DNA of 64,000 nt from Eucommia ulmoides (taxonomy: Eukaryota; Streptophyta; Magnoliopsida; Garryales; Eucommiaceae). Positions 1-11,260 of this stretch are shown here, piece by piece (positions within the stretch are counted from its first letter, which is position 1; every line of letters begins with the position of its first letter). Made by a program: the position numbers and the translations under genes. The notes under the pieces are model-generated. The model saw only the letters and a program-made list of their open reading frames with translations, did not search any database and was not told the origin of the DNA. The stretch is from the NCBI GenBank assembly GCA_016647705.1, contig CM028327.1:7325726-7389725 (forward strand), given 5' to 3'.

Positions 1-161
1 TGTTTTTGAATTTGTTGCTAAAAGAAAAATAGCAGTATTTTGAGTTTTTGAAAACTAAAAACACTACTTTTTGAGAGGCAAACTAAACAGGACCTTAATT
101 AGATGAGATCAAATATCAATTATGTTAGATCTGAAAACCGAAATAACAATAACAATAAGAG

Positions 162-453
162 GTTTTTGCAAAGTTTTGGAGAAATCCCACTTCTTCCTGT
201 ACTTTCTATTTGAACACATAAAACCTTAAAGTATCCAAATCGTGTCAGGTCAGTTTAAAATGGTAACTCCGTCATTTTTTATGACGGAAATCAGACACAG
301 AATCGTCCACGTGGGTGAATTCTCTCATAAAAATGACGGAAGGACTGACTTAACACGATTTGGATACTTCAAGGTTTAATGTGTTCAAATTGAAACGATA
401 GGGACTAAAATCGGATTTCTTTGAAAACTTTAGGTGTGCAACGTGCAAAAAGC
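162..453. mobile_element. Palindromic MITE, Mutator-like type, copy 1
   Basis: Near-palindromic element. The left half reads through GGAGAAATCCCAC and CCAAATCGTGTCAGG to a central CGTCATTTTTTATGACGG; the right half repeats these in reverse (TTAACACGATTTGG, then GGATTTCTTTGAAAAC). Two relatives lie at 23883-24150 and 52565-52875 with the same order of motifs. It sits in the terminal part of the SOD gene (intron 4, reading the gene on the minus strand). No coding capacity is seen. Exact ends are uncertain because the TSD is not clear. Confidence 0.6.
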
Positions 454-491
454 TCTAATAATAATTATAATTAAAAAAAAATCTAACTCAC

Positions 492-3406
492 CTGCTTGTC
501 GACAATAGTGAAGGAAACCGTGCCTGAAACATAGAAGCAATGAAACGATTACGAGTCAGCCCGAGTTCAAAACTCATAGCATACTTAGGATGTGTTTGGG
601 TAAGGGATTTCTAGGGAGAATTTCATTTGATTAGAGGATTTTAAAATCCTATTTAGACAAATCCCTTGTTTGAGTTTTAGGGGAGAGAAATTTGTCAAAC
701 CCTTTTATCTTAAAAAAATAGGGAAAGGAAGAATTTTGAAATCCATTTGGGAGAGCTTGCATTTGCCAAATCCACTCAAAGGAGGATTTCACAAATTTCA
801 CTCCCTCCTTCGCGATTGCTGCTTCTTCAATCGTCGTCTGTAGGGTTTCGTCGCCATCGCACAGCTTCTTTGTCACTGTCGCCTTCTCCTTCGTCGTCTC
901 CTTCTCCTTCTCCTTCTCTTTGATCTCGAATTCATTGACATCCGATCTAGGGTTCGGCGCAATCATTTTAGGGTTCCGATTTGAGATTCGCAATCGTCAA
1001 TGGCTTGTTCCGAATCTTCTTGTTCCGATTTGAGATTCACAATCGTCGATTTAGGATTCCGATTTAAGATTCGTCGCAATTACTTCGTCGACGATTGCGA
1101 ATCTTCTTCTTTGTCGATGGCTTTTCTTCGCCATAATTTCTTTGTTATTCGTTCGCGGGCTTTTGTTCTTCAGGTTTATTGTTCTTTTCATTTTATTCTG
1201 AATTGTTCTTCAAATTTGTTGTTCTTCAGATTTGTTTTGAATTGTTCTTCAAATTTGTTGTTCTTCAGATTTGTTCTAATTGCTCTTCAAATTTGTTGTT
1301 CTTTAGAATTGTTCGATGATTCCGATGTATTTTACAAATGGTGTTAATTTATCCAAACAAATAAATTATAAAATTATATAATCAAATTCTTCAGTTAAAA
1401 TAGTTATCCAAACAATGAATTTGGTAACTGATGGGATTTCGAAATCTCATAATTTACCAAATCCTTTACCCAAACGCAACCGTACTTTAAATACTAAGGC
1501 ACCATTAGGTAACATTTTTTAAGTATTTTTTGTAATTGAACAAAAATGCATTTTTAATTGAAGTCAAAAGAGTATGTTTGGCAATGTACAAATGATGTCT
1601 ATCCATATAAACAATCTTTGTAGAGATTGAGAAAATTTAGGTAGAGACTTCCAATCCATCAATCTCTTAAAATATTAAGATTGAAAAACTGAAAAAACAA
1701 TTGTCTCGCTTTTCAATACACACACACACGCATGTATACATATATATTCAATCTCTTGATTTTTAAAAGTACATTAAAACGCAAACAAATGTTATTTTTA
1801 TTTTTAAGTATTTTTTTTGTTTAAAAACGACGTTACCAAATAGTGTCTTATATTCCAAAATAGCATACAAGTTTTACCTTTACAAAACCAAATCCTATAA
1901 TGACATTACACCAAAATTAAGCATCGCCATTTGTTTAGGCCCGGCCGGCCCGACCATTTATTAGTGTGTGTGTGTGTGTGTGTGTTTATATATATAAAAG
2001 AAATTAACCCTATTTTTTACTTCTATTCCATTCCACTCTCAACTAGACCTATATTTGGAAGAATCTAATCTTGAAATGAATTCATTTTATAATTTTTATT
2101 TGCTATTTTAGTTATTTTTTAAATGATGAAAAAAATTATTGGGTTGGGCTTGGATTTAAGACAATTACAGTGGGTAGGCTTGGGCAAGCTCATAGGGGGG
2201 CTGAGGCCGGGCTCGGGCCTATTACATATTCGTAATACCCTAGTTAGAGTCTGGCCCAGCCCAACCCGTCCATGACCACCCCTAGTTTTAGTGTTACACC
2301 TAAAATAACTACCTACCTACTCATGCTCAACCTTTATATATAGTATAGATAACTTCACTATATGAATTGTTAGATAAGGATAAAAAAAGGGAAGGTCCTC
2401 AATTAATATGCATACCATCTTCACCAACTTTAACATTGCCAAGATCACCAGCATGGCGAATATCATCCTCAGGAGCACCATGGTCCTTGTTAGCAGGATT
2501 AAAATGTGGTCCTGTATATTACATGATCAAAACTGGTCAGCAATCATCTTGTCCCCCTTTTTATTAAGGTAGTGTATGGAAACATGGAACTAAAAAAGGA
2601 CAGCCCGGTGCTACAAAGCTACCGCTATGCGCGGGGTCCGGGGAAGGGTCGGACTACTTGGATCTATTGTAACACAACATTACCTTGCGCTGCAAGAGGT
2701 TATTTCCACAACTCTAACCCGTGACCTCCAGGTCACACGGCGACAACTTCTTCCATTGTGCCTAGACTCTCCTTTGTTTGGAACCAGGGAATTAGAGCTT
2801 TGAAATTGGAAATAGAAATAAAAGCATGTAAAATTTTTAGATTTTGACATGCATTTGTTTATAATTCCAAGTCCCCAATTCCGTGCAACCAAACACTGCC
2901 TAAGACAAAAATTCCAGGGTTGACACTTACCGGTTGACAACCCGGGTAAATTGCCATGATAAAAATTCATTAAGGTAGCGTTTGGTTGCACGGAATTAGA
3001 GCTTTAAAATTGAAATTAGAAATGAACCCATGTATTTTTTATTTTATTTTTTTACATGCATTCATTTCGAATTCCAAGTTCCCCATTTCCGTGCAATGAA
3101 ACACTGCCTTAAAACGAAAAATTCAAGGGGTGATATTTACCAGTTGACAAGCAACCATTTGTTGTGTCACCAAGAGCATGGACATGGAAACCATGAAGTC
3201 CAGGTTTAAGGCCAGAAAGGGTTCCGGTAACTGTAGTTGGACCTGAGGCATAAATAGAAACGGAAAGGACGTAAGATGTTAAATTCCTATGTGTACATAC
3301 TTTACATTTGAAGACTCAAACTTGACTTACCATCTCCTTCTTGAGCAAAATTGACAGTGCCGCAAACACCCTCACTGCCGCTGAGAACAACTACAGCCTT
3401 CACCAT
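492..3406 (-). CDS. CSD1: Cu/Zn superoxide dismutase, cytosolic type, 5' part (runs off the left edge)
   Basis: Converts superoxide to H2O2 and O2 as a Cu/Zn homodimer. Four coding exons were read on the minus strand: 3406-3331, 3242-3141, 2511-2416 and 523-492, all with GT-AG borders and phases that join. They give about 102 of the usual 152 residues. It starts [13 protein letters not shown] with no transit peptide, which fits the cytosolic form. The metal site is visible: HVHALGD (two Cu His plus the loop), the GCLSTG cysteine of the structural disulfide, [15 protein letters not shown] and RHAGDLGN (bridging and Zn His, Zn Asp). Exon 4 encodes [10 protein letters not shown]. The IPLTG to GIIGLQG exons of the family, which carry the last Cu His, are not in positions 1-486 and must lie beyond the window. 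Intron 3 is unusually long (1,892 bp) and filled with transposons. A 5' leader intron (4426-3420) is inferred. Confidence 0.95.
588..1481. mobile_element. PIF/Harbinger-like TIR element, 0.9 kb, in SOD intron 3
   Basis: The ends are inverted copies: GTTTGGGTAAGGGATTT at the left and AAATCCTTTACCCAAAC at the right. The flanking triplets are TTA (585-587) and GTA (482-484 of the same thousand, i.e. 1482-1484), so a three-base TSD is likely but imperfect. The inside has CT-rich and TTCGTCGTC-like tracts and a tandem stretch of GTTCTTCAAATTTGTT units at 1201-1300. Open frames of 114-115 codons occur but resemble no transposase; it appears non-autonomous. It inserted in an intron and does not touch exons. 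Confidence 0.65.
1498..1846. mobile_element. Small TIR element (Harbinger-like MITE) in SOD intron 3
   Basis: Left end GGCACCATTAGGTAACAT is matched in reverse by GTTACCAAATAGTGTC at the right. The flanks are TAA and TTA. The inside is AT-rich with no coding. The end motif is close to that of the element at 21195-21320. Confidence 0.5.
2150..2285. mobile_element. hAT-type MITE end (fragment)
   Basis: GC-rich inverted tracts of GGGTTGGGC / GCCCAACCC type end in CCATGACCACCCCTAG, the usual right end of plant hAT MITEs. The matching left end is not seen, so the copy is probably truncated or its left part is diverged into the GT-repeat at 1966-1988. Confidence 0.4.
2568..2900. mobile_element. 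Harbinger-like MITE split by a SINE, SOD intron 2
   Basis: Ends GGTAGTGTATGGAAAC and CAACCAAACACTGCC are inverted repeats flanked by TAA on both sides. A sister copy lies at 2974-3108 with the same ends and the same inner GGAATTAGAGCTTT. This copy has been opened by the Au-like SINE at 2591-2778. Confidence 0.65.
2591..2778 (-). mobile_element. Au-like tRNA-derived SINE
   Basis: On the minus strand the body runs from the pol III region (GTGACCTGGAGGTCACGGG, then GGTTAGAG, a decayed B box) to the typical 3' part CCCTTCCCCGGACCCCGCG and CACCGGGCTGTCC, and then a T-run. This layout is that of the Au SINE family found across flowering plants. It lies in a Harbinger-like MITE; the bases on either side (TATGGAAACATGGAACTA and TTTGGAACCAGGGAATTA) match at about 14 of 18 positions and look like its TSD. 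Confidence 0.75.
2974..3108. mobile_element. Harbinger-like MITE, second copy in SOD intron 2
   Basis: Short element with ends GGTAGCGTTTGGTTGCACGG and CCGTGCAATGAAACACTGCC, preceded by TAA and followed by TTAA. It is the uninterrupted sister of the element at 2568-2900; only about 70 bp separate them. Confidence 0.65.
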
Positions 3407-4426
3407 TTTTATTTGTGATCTGATCAACCAATAGAAAAACAAGTGTAAATCGTACTGAGCGAGCAGATGGAATATAAAGCTTTGCAATGGAGTGAATATA
3501 TAAGCACGTAAACGCTTCAGTAGACTTAACAATGTACATTGGAAGACAACTATCAACCATCACAAGGGAAAGGTAGAAAATAAAAACAGGAGCAACAAAA
3601 ATTTGAACAATCTCAACAATTTTAGGGTTCTTATCATATAGTCCACTACTTTTGGTTTTTGATAGAGAAACTTATTTTCAACTGATTCTTTAGTTCTTGC
3701 CAGTATTTCAGTTAAAATTAACCATATCAAATGCAAATTCCACATTCGATTTACCTAATGTGAACTAAAAGATTAAAAACTTATTCAAAAGATCTACAAA
3801 TAAAGAGAAGAAAATAAGGATGAAAAATTGTAAGTGACTTGTTTCAAGGACGAAGTACTAGTTTCCCCTTATTTTTAAGTGTGAAATTTCACCATGTTTC
3901 CTGCAGCTTCCAACAGTACTTATTTCTTCAGACCACAAGCAAATGGGCCGTGAACAAGACAAGGAAAAGTTAGATTCTTCACTAAATCCAAAAATTCAGC
4001 CATAAATTCAAAGAATAGTTCATTCTACACCTTAAACAATCAAGAATCATAATCCCATCCAAATCCAAGTTTCGCACACAACAAAAATAACCAGATTCCA
4101 GATTTGCACACAAACAAACACGATTTTTCCGTTTTTATAGAATTAAAAGCATGTTTGAGGAACAAACACTAAATCAACAGCGTCAGAAGCCGAATCGATC
4201 TCCATAAGAAACTACTACACCGAAAAATAAAGGAATCTAAATGAAAATTTAAACAGTTTTTGCTGATCAGCGTGAAGATCAAGCTAAAAATTCAACGGCT
4301 AAAAATGAAAACCGATCGAATATTTAAAATTACATTCAAATCCTCCGATTACTGATGAATTGAGATCATACAATCAGATTCAAACCGATTAAAGATAGAA
4401 AAACGATTTAGATTCATATTCGTTAC

Positions 4427-4445
4427 CTCAGATCAACCCCTTTGT

Positions 4446-4476
<31 letters not shown>

Positions 4477-4560
4477 TCAAAGCGATGAAGTGAACCACCC
4501 ACTGGAGGGAGCGTCTGCGTTTCCCTATTTACGGACCCGCTAGCGAATATGGATTCGGGT
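4427..4560 (-). promoter_or_regulatory. SOD 5' leader exon and core promoter region
   Basis: Reading on the minus strand, GATCTGAG followed by a GTAACG donor at 4426 closes an untranslated leader exon; the acceptor CAG is at 3422-3420, 13 bases before the start codon. The leader exon holds a (GA/CT)n tract at 4447-4475, a common feature of plant 5' UTRs. The leader intron 3420-4426 has no open frame. No clear TATA box was found upstream. Confidence 0.55.
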
Positions 4561-4863
4561 CGGGTCAATTCACTTACACCGGGAGAATAACTTTGACGTG
4601 CTGATTGGAGAGTGGATTTAACTTGCGTAGATCATTCGACGCGTGGCAGAGGAGGGGAAAATTGTAGGCTATTTGAATAGCGCGTGATATAATTTGCGAG
4701 TGGTATACGGTAGCAAAATTTGACCCGGAGAGACATTGAATTGGGCTTTGTTGGGTTTCTTTATGACGTCATGGATCACGTGACTTCGTTGGGTCGGATA
4801 ACGATTTGTTTGGGTCTTATAGGCCCGTTTAGTTATATTATCTTGTGTCATTTCACTTTAATA

Positions 4864-5101
4864 GAGATTGCGGTGGTGGCCTAGTAGTAGACAACATGTC
4901 CCCTTCTAATTGGTGTGGGGGTTGAATTCACCGGATGTCTTTGTGGGGTGAGTGTGTATGGGGTCGTTGTCGCCCCCTGTGAAAATGTCAAATAGTCTCC
5001 CACACTCGTGGCTGGAAACCGTGTCCCGTTTCACACATATTTGGATGTGAGATTCCAATCTCATCCGTTCGAAAGGTGCGTGAGTATGACAAAAAAAATT
5101 A
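4864..5101 (+). mobile_element. tRNA-derived SINE with TSD
   Basis: A pol III A-box-like TGGCCTAGTAGTAGAC lies near the 5' end and a B-box-like GGTTGAATTC about 45 bases on. The body ends in a short A-run. It is flanked by ACTTTAATA at 4855-4863 and again at 5102-5110, a clean 9 bp TSD that fixes both ends. About 238 bp, intergenic between the SOD promoter and the LINE. Confidence 0.7.
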
Positions 5102-5529
5102 ACTTTAATACGACCAAATTAAGCTTAATTTTAATGTAAAATGATATAATTACCTTTAATTTTTTAATTGTTGTAATTAAGGACAGAGAAACAAGTGGTG
5201 ACGAAAATAATATAAAGGTACAAAATGTAATTCAGGGATGCACGTTGTAATTAATCCAATAATATTTTTATCCCTTATGAAAAAAAAAAATATTGTGTTG
5301 TAATTCAAGGATTCTCACTACTTCTCGTCAAATCGAACGTCCGGCATGGTTCTTATGGAATAGAAACTTTTGGGTCCCGAAATTCAGAGAGAGATGTTGT
5401 CCCTGGAAAGCCGAGCTCCGCTCTTTTGGTGAGTTTTCTGGCTATGTCCTTCTTGAAACCCGTGCTCAACCTTTTGTTGAGTTGTTTCCGGTAATTTTCC
5501 TTTTCTCCTCCGATGTTTATTGAAACTAA

Positions 5530-7290
5530 ATGAACTCTATTGAAAGAGAAAGTCCACCTAAAGGATCTTCCATTCAAGAGGAAGATTGCCTGGCAAGAAG
5601 CAAAAATAAAGTAAAGCAAGATTCATCTCTCTCATCTAATTTAGAGATGGAAATCGTTACTCAACCCACAACACAATGCATCGATTTGACTATGGGCAAA
5701 AAATCTGAGGAAATTACTCCATTTCCAACAACGATGAAGGAAATCGCTCTTGATGTTTCCCAAAAGATGGTGGAATCTGGTTCATCAAGCCTCTCAAATG
5801 TTTCCACTAGGACAAGCTCGTCGATTAAGGTAAGTGCTGAAAATCCTGTATCTTTTAAAAGATGTGCTAAATGTGGAAAAAAACTTCTTTGATGAACAAG
5901 ATTGAAGAAGTCTATTTTGATAATGATGAAGAACCGGTAATGAAGCCTCTTAATGGCGTTGAGGATCCTTCACAGATAACTAAAAAAGTGGTTACTCCTA
6001 GATTCAAAGTTCCACCTCAATGGCTTGAAAAAATTAAAGAAAAATGGTAAGATTAACTTATAATTAGACTTCTTGGTAGAAACATTGGTTATTAAACTCT
6101 TCTTTCTAAAGTGACGGCCATGTGGAAAACTCAAGGTGATTTTGACCTTATTGATTTGAGCACTGGTTTTTATCTTGTTAAATTTTCCAGAATATCATAC
6201 TCACTTCATGTTCTTACAAAGGGCCCTTAGGTGATCTTTGACATTATCTAACGGTTAGGAAATGGGAGCCCAATTTTCATCCCGAAGAAGCTAGAGATTC
6301 TAGAACTTCGGTTTGGGTAAGGTTCCCGAAACTTTCTATTGATTTTTATTAGGGATGGCAAAAAAACTGAACCAACGGGTAACCAAGAGAAACCGAACCG
6401 AATGGTCCTAGTTGAAACCGACTAAATATTTTTGGTTTTAAATTTAGAAACCGAAGCAATTTTGATTTTTGTTTTCGTTTTTAGATAGTAACAGCGTAAC
6501 CGAACCGCGTAATTGAACCACATAATCAAACCGTGAGCCGATTTTAAAGAGTGTATGACTTGGAGAATGTTTTTTTTTTTTTATAAAATTTAAAAATCTT
6601 AAACTGTTTTGCAGTTTCACGATTTTGGTTTTGCTTTTGACTAAAATTAAACGATCCGGTTTTAAAATCGTTTAAAAAAATCGGCGGTTTTGGTTTTAGT
6701 TTTACATATTTTAAACGGTTTTTATTTTAGTTTTGCATGAAATCAAGCCGAACCCGGACCGTTGACATCCCTAATTTTCATGAATACCTGCTCCTTTATT
6801 CGATTGCTAGATCTATTGGTAAACCTATAAGATTGGATGGTAATACTGTTGCCTCAGTCCGTGGGAATTTCGCTAGGGTCTGTATTGAAATTGATTTTGA
6901 TCAACCCTTAACCACTAAATTTGAGTTAGATGGTAAATGGTATAATTTGGAGCATAAGAGTATACATGTTGTTTGTCATTGTTGTGGTAGGGTGTCCCAT
7001 AGAACGAAGTTTTGCCTTTGAAAAATTCTGGTACTATAACCTCACCGGAATCTAAAGGTCCGGTGAATATCCAGGGCACAACAATTGTCAAACCAACAAA
7101 TATGCAGAATAATGAGAATAATACCCAAACTTATAAGGATCAATATGTGAGTGCTAATGTTGGCAATGTGGTGATGAAAGTGGGTAGTGATTCTAATGCT
7201 AGTACACAGGACCAAAATGTGATGGAGTTTAATGATATAAATAAAGCTCAAGATGACGCGCCGAATTTGGTCTTTGGCTTCTTGTAAAGC
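5530..7290 (+). pseudogene. LINE ORF1 (gag-like, zinc knuckle), broken
   Basis: ORF1 product of plant LINEs binds the element RNA. An open stretch starts at 5530 (MNSIERESPPKG) and stops at 5892; the reading goes on with shifts (FKVPPQWLEKIKEKW near 6010-6050). After the hAT insert it resumes with HEYLLLYSIARSIGKPIRLD and ends in CHCCGRVSHRTKFC at 6974-7015, a perfect C-x2-C-x4-H-x4-C knuckle. A stop directly follows, and the Asn/Gln-rich tail lies in the next frame (7012-7287). Frames and stops show decay. Confidence 0.8.
6350..6773. mobile_element. hAT (Ac-like) non-autonomous element inside LINE ORF1
   Basis: Ends TAGGGATGGCAA and TTGACATCCCTA are inverted repeats of Ac/hAT type. The flanks ATTTTTAT (6342-6349) and ATTTTCAT (6774-6781) are an 8 bp TSD with one mismatch. 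Taking it out rejoins the LINE reading KLSID-F-HEYLLL in frame. 424 bp, no transposase. Confidence 0.85.
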
Positions 7291-7650
7291 GAACAATGAA
7301 GTTTACCTCTGATAAAGTTAAATTAAATAAGCCTCCAAAAACTTATAATAAATTTGTTTAGAAATATGGAGATGTTGAAATTGGGCCAACTAGAGGTAAG
7401 AAAAATCAGAGGAGTGAAACAAATGACTTTAATATGGGCCCGACCCTTTCTGAATATAAAAACACTAGTCAGACCTTAATTAATAAAAAATGTAGCCCAG
7501 TCCAAAAACAAAAGTCTATAGTATCTAATGTCTCTAAACAGGTTTCCAATGCTCAAACGAGTAAGAAAAATAATAAATTTGCTGGCCTAAAAGCTAATAT
7601 GGGGCAATTGATTTCCCCTATTTCTTCGGGCCCTACTCCCAAGAATTTTA

Positions 7651-8192
7651 GGTGGCGTTTGGTAACCGTTTCTGTTTCAATTCCAGCAGTGGGATGGGAA
7701 TGGGATAGGATGGGATGAGAATTTTGTTTTCTTTTTGGGAGTAGAATTGCGTTTGGTAACGATAATTTTTTTTTTGTTTTAGGAAGGGAATTGTGTTTGG
7801 TAACGATTTTATCCTAAAATCTTTTTTTTTTTTTTTTTTCTCTTTTCAGTTTTGGCCTGACGGCGGTGGCGCCGTCGCCGGCGACTGTCGGAAGTGGCCG
7901 GAAAAATTCCGGCCGGACGGTGACCGGCGACGGTCGCCGGAGATGACCGACGGCGGGCGGCGGCGGGCGGTGGTCGGCCTGTAGGTGAATAGTGATCATG
8001 GGTTTTGAGAATGGAATGGGAATAATGAGAAACAACTTTTTTTTATTTCTCATTTCTTAAGAAAAAAGTGGGCACAATTCTCAAATGGGAATGAAATGGA
8101 AACGGAAACAAAAATTACCAAACGCTATTCCCAAACAGAATTCCCAAAAATCTGGAAATGGAATGGGATGGAAATGGTTACCAAACGGGGCC
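7651..8192. mobile_element. PIF/Harbinger non-autonomous element inside the LINE
   Basis: Ends GGTGGCGTTTGGTAACC and GGTTACCAAACGGGGCC, with TTA at both flanks (7648-7650, 8193-8195), the TSD of PIF/Harbinger. The centre is a GC-rich block (7860-7980) of CGGCGG / GCCGGCGAC type, quite unlike the AT-rich host. Related copies with the same GTTTGGT ends are at 17649, 20260, 28260 and 30657. Confidence 0.85.
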
Positions 8193-8789
8193 TTACTTTC
8201 TCCTCAGATGCTAAGGGAATTATTCCCATGCTGTCTAAAGAATCGGATAGTGCTCTCATGCTGACTAATACCTCGGGCTTTGTACCCACGTCCTCTACTG
8301 TTTTTGGCTCCACCTCTATGAATGATGTCGTTTCAATTTCTCCTAAAACACCTGTAAGTGAGACGGAAAACATGCATATTGATATGCCTTCTTGCATCTT
8401 GAAAAATGATATTAAATCTCATTCTAAATTTTTCAATATTTCCCTTTTATCTTTCACTTTTCCCACTTCTTCAAATCCTTTCTATGTTCTATCTACCCCT
8501 GATTCTACCTCACTATCCGTCCCAAACACTTCGAAGGATGGTGAATTAAAAATCACTTCTCAAGAAAAATCACTTATTCATATTCTTAGTTCAAATAGTG
8601 GACAACATATATTTTTTAGAAGTGTTTTGGGTGTTGAAAGAAATCAGGATGGCAGTCAATTTGTCAGGCATGGTGTTACCTCAACCTCTATTCTGGGAGG
8701 TGTTTGTGGAGGCAACCAGGGCCTGGGAATGGAGTCTTCGGAGGTTCTTAATGCTTCTGAGAGCCCAGGATATGGACCTCTTTCCTACT

Positions 8790-9500
8790 ATGTCAGGTCT
8801 TAGATCCATAAAGATTATCTATTGGAATTGTTGAAGGGCAGGCAACCATATTTTCAAAGCCACTTTTAAGGATATTTTTATGATGCATAAACTTGATATC
8901 TTCATTCTTCTTGAGACTAAGGTTGATATGTATTCGATGGGTAATTTTTTTAAGAGTCTGGGTCTTACTGATTCGAGTCACATTGACCTCTATGGTAGAG
9001 CGGGTGGTATTTGGATTTTGTGGATGCTTGATAGAGTTAGCTTGAATATCGTTTCTACTAAACATCAAGCTATCCATGCTATTGTGAACCGTTCAAATCA
9101 TGAGGAGTGGCTTATGTTGACAGTTTATGCTAAACCAAATCATAGAATAAAACAAAAACTCTGGAAGGATATGAAAGAGGTCTCTCAACAAAATTCTTCT
9201 CCTTGATTAGTGACTGGCGATCTAAATGATATTGCCTCCCAATGTGAGAAGATGAGCCCGTGTACCCCATCTGATATTGCCCACATTAACTGCTTTAGCC
9301 AGAACCTGAATGATTGTGGGTTAATGGATTTGGGTTCAAATGGACTTAAAATAACTTGGACAAGTACGGTTAAGAGCGGTATCAGAATTGGTAAAAGACT
9401 GGATCAGACATTTGCTAATGATAAATGGAATGAGATCTTTCTGAATACGGCTGTTGAAACCCTCCCGCGTATACTTGGACCATTCTCCCTTACTCATTAA
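8790..9500 (+). pseudogene. LINE endonuclease domain, broken
   Basis: Endonuclease that nicks the target DNA to prime reverse transcription. The start SIKIIYWNC at 8805-8832 is the usual opening of plant LINE ORF2, followed at once by a stop, then RAGNHIFKATFKDIF. The catalytic Glu lies in FILLETKVD (about 8900-8930) and the GDLND motif (catalytic Asp, Asn) at about 9217-9231, after another stop at 9204. The stretch DQTFANDKWNEIF matches the later part of the fold. It shifts frame near 9470. Confidence 0.85.
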
Positions 9501-11259
9501 TTGTTGTGGTTTTTACCCCCTTCCTCGGATTAGACCGTTTTATTTCGAAGCTATGTGGTTAACGCATAATAATTTTAAAAATTTAATGTTGGATAATTGG
9601 GTTAATAATTATTCTAGTTTGGATCTGAAACTAAAGAATTTCACCTATATTCTTAAAGAGTGGAATTCTAAAACTTTTGGTAATATTTTTAAAATTAAAA
9701 GAAACCTTTTAGCTAGACTTAAAGATGTTTAAGATACGTAGGATAAATTCTTTACTCACAACTTAAGTTGCCTTGAACAGTCGCTTCAAAAAGAGTATAG
9801 CGATATCGTCATTAAAGAAGAAATTCACTGGCATCAGAAATCTAGAATTCAATGACTCCAACTTGGTAATAAAAATAACAAGTTTTTTCACTGTGTGACT
9901 CTTAATAGAAGATGTAGTCTTTGCTTAAAAAAGACAATGTGTGGATTAGTAACAAAGACGAGCTTAAATTAAATGTTAGAGAAATTTTTCAGAATCTTTT
10001 CTATGAGGATATGTCTTTTGTTACTAATAATCTGCCTAATCTTCACTACCCTATAAATGATAATTGTTATTATTCTAATCTTTCTTGTACTCCTACGAAT
10101 TTGGAAAACCATAAAATATATGAAAGATTTAAAGACTCCGGGTCCAGATGAATATCAAACTATTTTCTTTAAAAGAAATTGGAGTATTGTGGGTAATGAT
10201 ATTTGTAGTTTTGTTAGAAACTACTTTGTTAATGCCAATATGCCTGTCTCTTCTAACAAAAATTCCATTGCCCTTATTCTAAAAATCAATATTCCAGAAA
10301 AAATTAGTCAATTTCACCCTACAAGTCTTTGTAATACCACTTACAAATTGGTAACTAAACTGTTTGTTAATAGACTTGAGGCTTATGTTGGATAATTTAG
10401 TAGGCCCGTTCCAAAGTAGCTTTGTTCCGGTCGGAAGAGTATGGACAATGTCATTATCACACAGGAGATTGCTCATTCTCTCAGAAAGTCTAAAAGCAAA
10501 GAGGGTGGTGTCATTTTAAAAATTGATCTTGAGAAAGCTTATGATAGAATTAGTTGGAGTTTCCTTAAAGATACCCTCATTAGCTTTAATATTCCTATTC
10601 TTTGGGTTAATTTGATTATGTCATGTGTGACGAATGCCTCCCTTTCTATTATTTGGAATGGAGAATCCCTTGAGGAATTTAAACCTTCTAGAGGTCTTAG
10701 ACAAGGGGATCCTCCATCCCCCTATCTCTTCACCCTTTGTATGGAAAGACTTTCTCACTTGATTATTGATAGTACCAATAGAGGTATCTGGAAAGGTTTG
10801 AGAGCTGGAAAAAATGACCCTATTATCTCCCATTTGTTCTTTGTTGATGATCTTGTCTTGTTTGCGAAAGTTAATTCTGCTCAAATTGATAACATTTTAA
10901 ATGTTCTGAATATTTTTACTAATTTCTCGGGACAAAAAATTAATTTCGTTAAATCTAAAATTTATGTTGCTCCATGCATTCCCCGCTGGAAAGCGAGAGA
11001 TTTTAGTAGTCACCTAAATTTTGGCCTTACGGAGGATTTAGGAGTGTATATTGGTTTCCTGTTAGTGCATGGGAGACTTAATAATCTCCATGTCCATCAT
11101 GTGCTCCAAAAAATTCAAAATAGACTTTCTCAATGGAAAACTAATATGTTATCTGTGGCAGGTAGAACTACGTTTATAAAATCTGTTACTACCACTATCC
11201 CGAATTATTCCATGCATATAATTCCTATCATATTGAAATTTTGTGACACTATTGATAAA
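9490..11259 (+). pseudogene. LINE reverse transcriptase domain, broken
   Basis: Copies LINE RNA at the nicked target. Finger region: TPGPDEYQTIFFKRNW at about 10130-10180; then ISQFHPTSLCNTTYKLVTK; then an open stretch from 10441 to the next insert with LKIDLEKAYDRISWSFL, GLRQGDPPSPYLFTLC, and the active-site FVDD (10840-10851; FADD in most relatives, both Asp kept). The thumb region SAHG-like VAGRTTFIKSV is near 11155. Stops and shifts occur upstream of 10441; the catalytic block is open. Confidence 0.88.
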
Positions 11260-11260
11260 A

